A stretch of DNA of 12,812 nucleotides from Burkholderia sp. (GTDB taxonomy: Bacteria > Pseudomonadota > Gammaproteobacteria > Burkholderiales > Burkholderiaceae): positions 1 to 12,812 of the forward strand of contig JAQGMD010000163.1 of assembly GCA_028292565.1 (NCBI GenBank), read 5' to 3'. Below, one piece after another: positions 12,766-12,812 of the stretch. Position numbers and translations under genes: made by a program. A model generated the notes under the pieces. The model was not told where the DNA came from. It worked only from the letters and a program-made list of their open reading frames with translations, and did no database searches. The first letter of the stretch is position 1. The number at the start of each line of letters is the position of its first letter.

Positions 12766-12812
12766 ATGGCAGAAAATTCGCTTTTTGCGATTTTGCTACG
12801 TTCGCGTTGGTG
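12766..12812 (+). CDS. Start of an unidentified gene, cut by the window edge
   Basis: ATG 12766 is preceded by GGGAAG with a 7-base spacer. The 15 visible codons read MAENSLFAILLRSRW. The hydrophobic start suggests a membrane segment soon after. Some betaproteobacterial proteins annotated as Mrr-like restriction-endonuclease membrane proteins start in a similar way, but 15 residues are too few to decide. It is divergent from the TonB-like gene. Confidence 0.6.
   Translation, partial: MAENSLFAILLRSRW

Overview
The window looks like chromosomal DNA of a Gram-negative proteobacterium, most likely a betaproteobacterium (inference). Supporting signs are the yjcH-actP acetate-uptake pair followed by a transporter-like sensor kinase of the CrbS/CbrA type, an HU-beta protein, a TonB-like anchor, a lipoprotein and a GC-rich third codon position. 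No tRNA, rRNA, CRISPR array, insertion sequence or phage gene was recognised.

Region 1 (1-4264, minus strand) is an acetate module, read right to left: a DUF485 membrane protein (yjcH), the cation/acetate symporter actP joined to it by a 4-base overlap, and then a large histidine kinase. The kinase has an SLC5 symporter-like N-terminal half, and its ATPase domain lies beyond the left edge. Region 2 (4512-5579, plus) is a divergent zinc-dependent, probably NADPH-linked, alcohol/aldehyde dehydrogenase. Region 3 (5700-5975, minus) is HU, followed by a gene-poor stretch of about 480 bases.

Region 4 (6457-9863, plus) is a row of small, separately initiated genes: a three-helix membrane protein, a lipoprotein, an HPP-family membrane protein with two CBS domains, a PRC-barrel protein and a DUF3293 protein. 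A perfect FNR/ANR-type palindrome lies between the last two, with a -10-like element about 50 bases downstream, so at least one transcript here may answer to low oxygen. The next gap (9864-10223) holds a long inverted repeat that could fold into a 74-nt hairpin, and then a 28-residue single-helix microprotein with a near-ideal ribosome binding site.

Region 5 (10349-12812) has a PilZ protein divergent from a protein made of two degenerate receiver domains, in which the second phospho-acceptor Asp is replaced by Glu. Convergent to that is a membrane protein with a TonB-like SxxxH transmembrane anchor and proline-rich linker but no recognisable TonB C-terminal domain. The first 15 codons of a further gene lie at the right edge.

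The observations most worth pursuing are the pseudo-receiver protein, the microprotein with its hairpin upstream, the FNR-box promoter, and the TonB-like anchor with an unknown C-terminal domain. No complete new multi-gene system can be claimed from the sequence alone.
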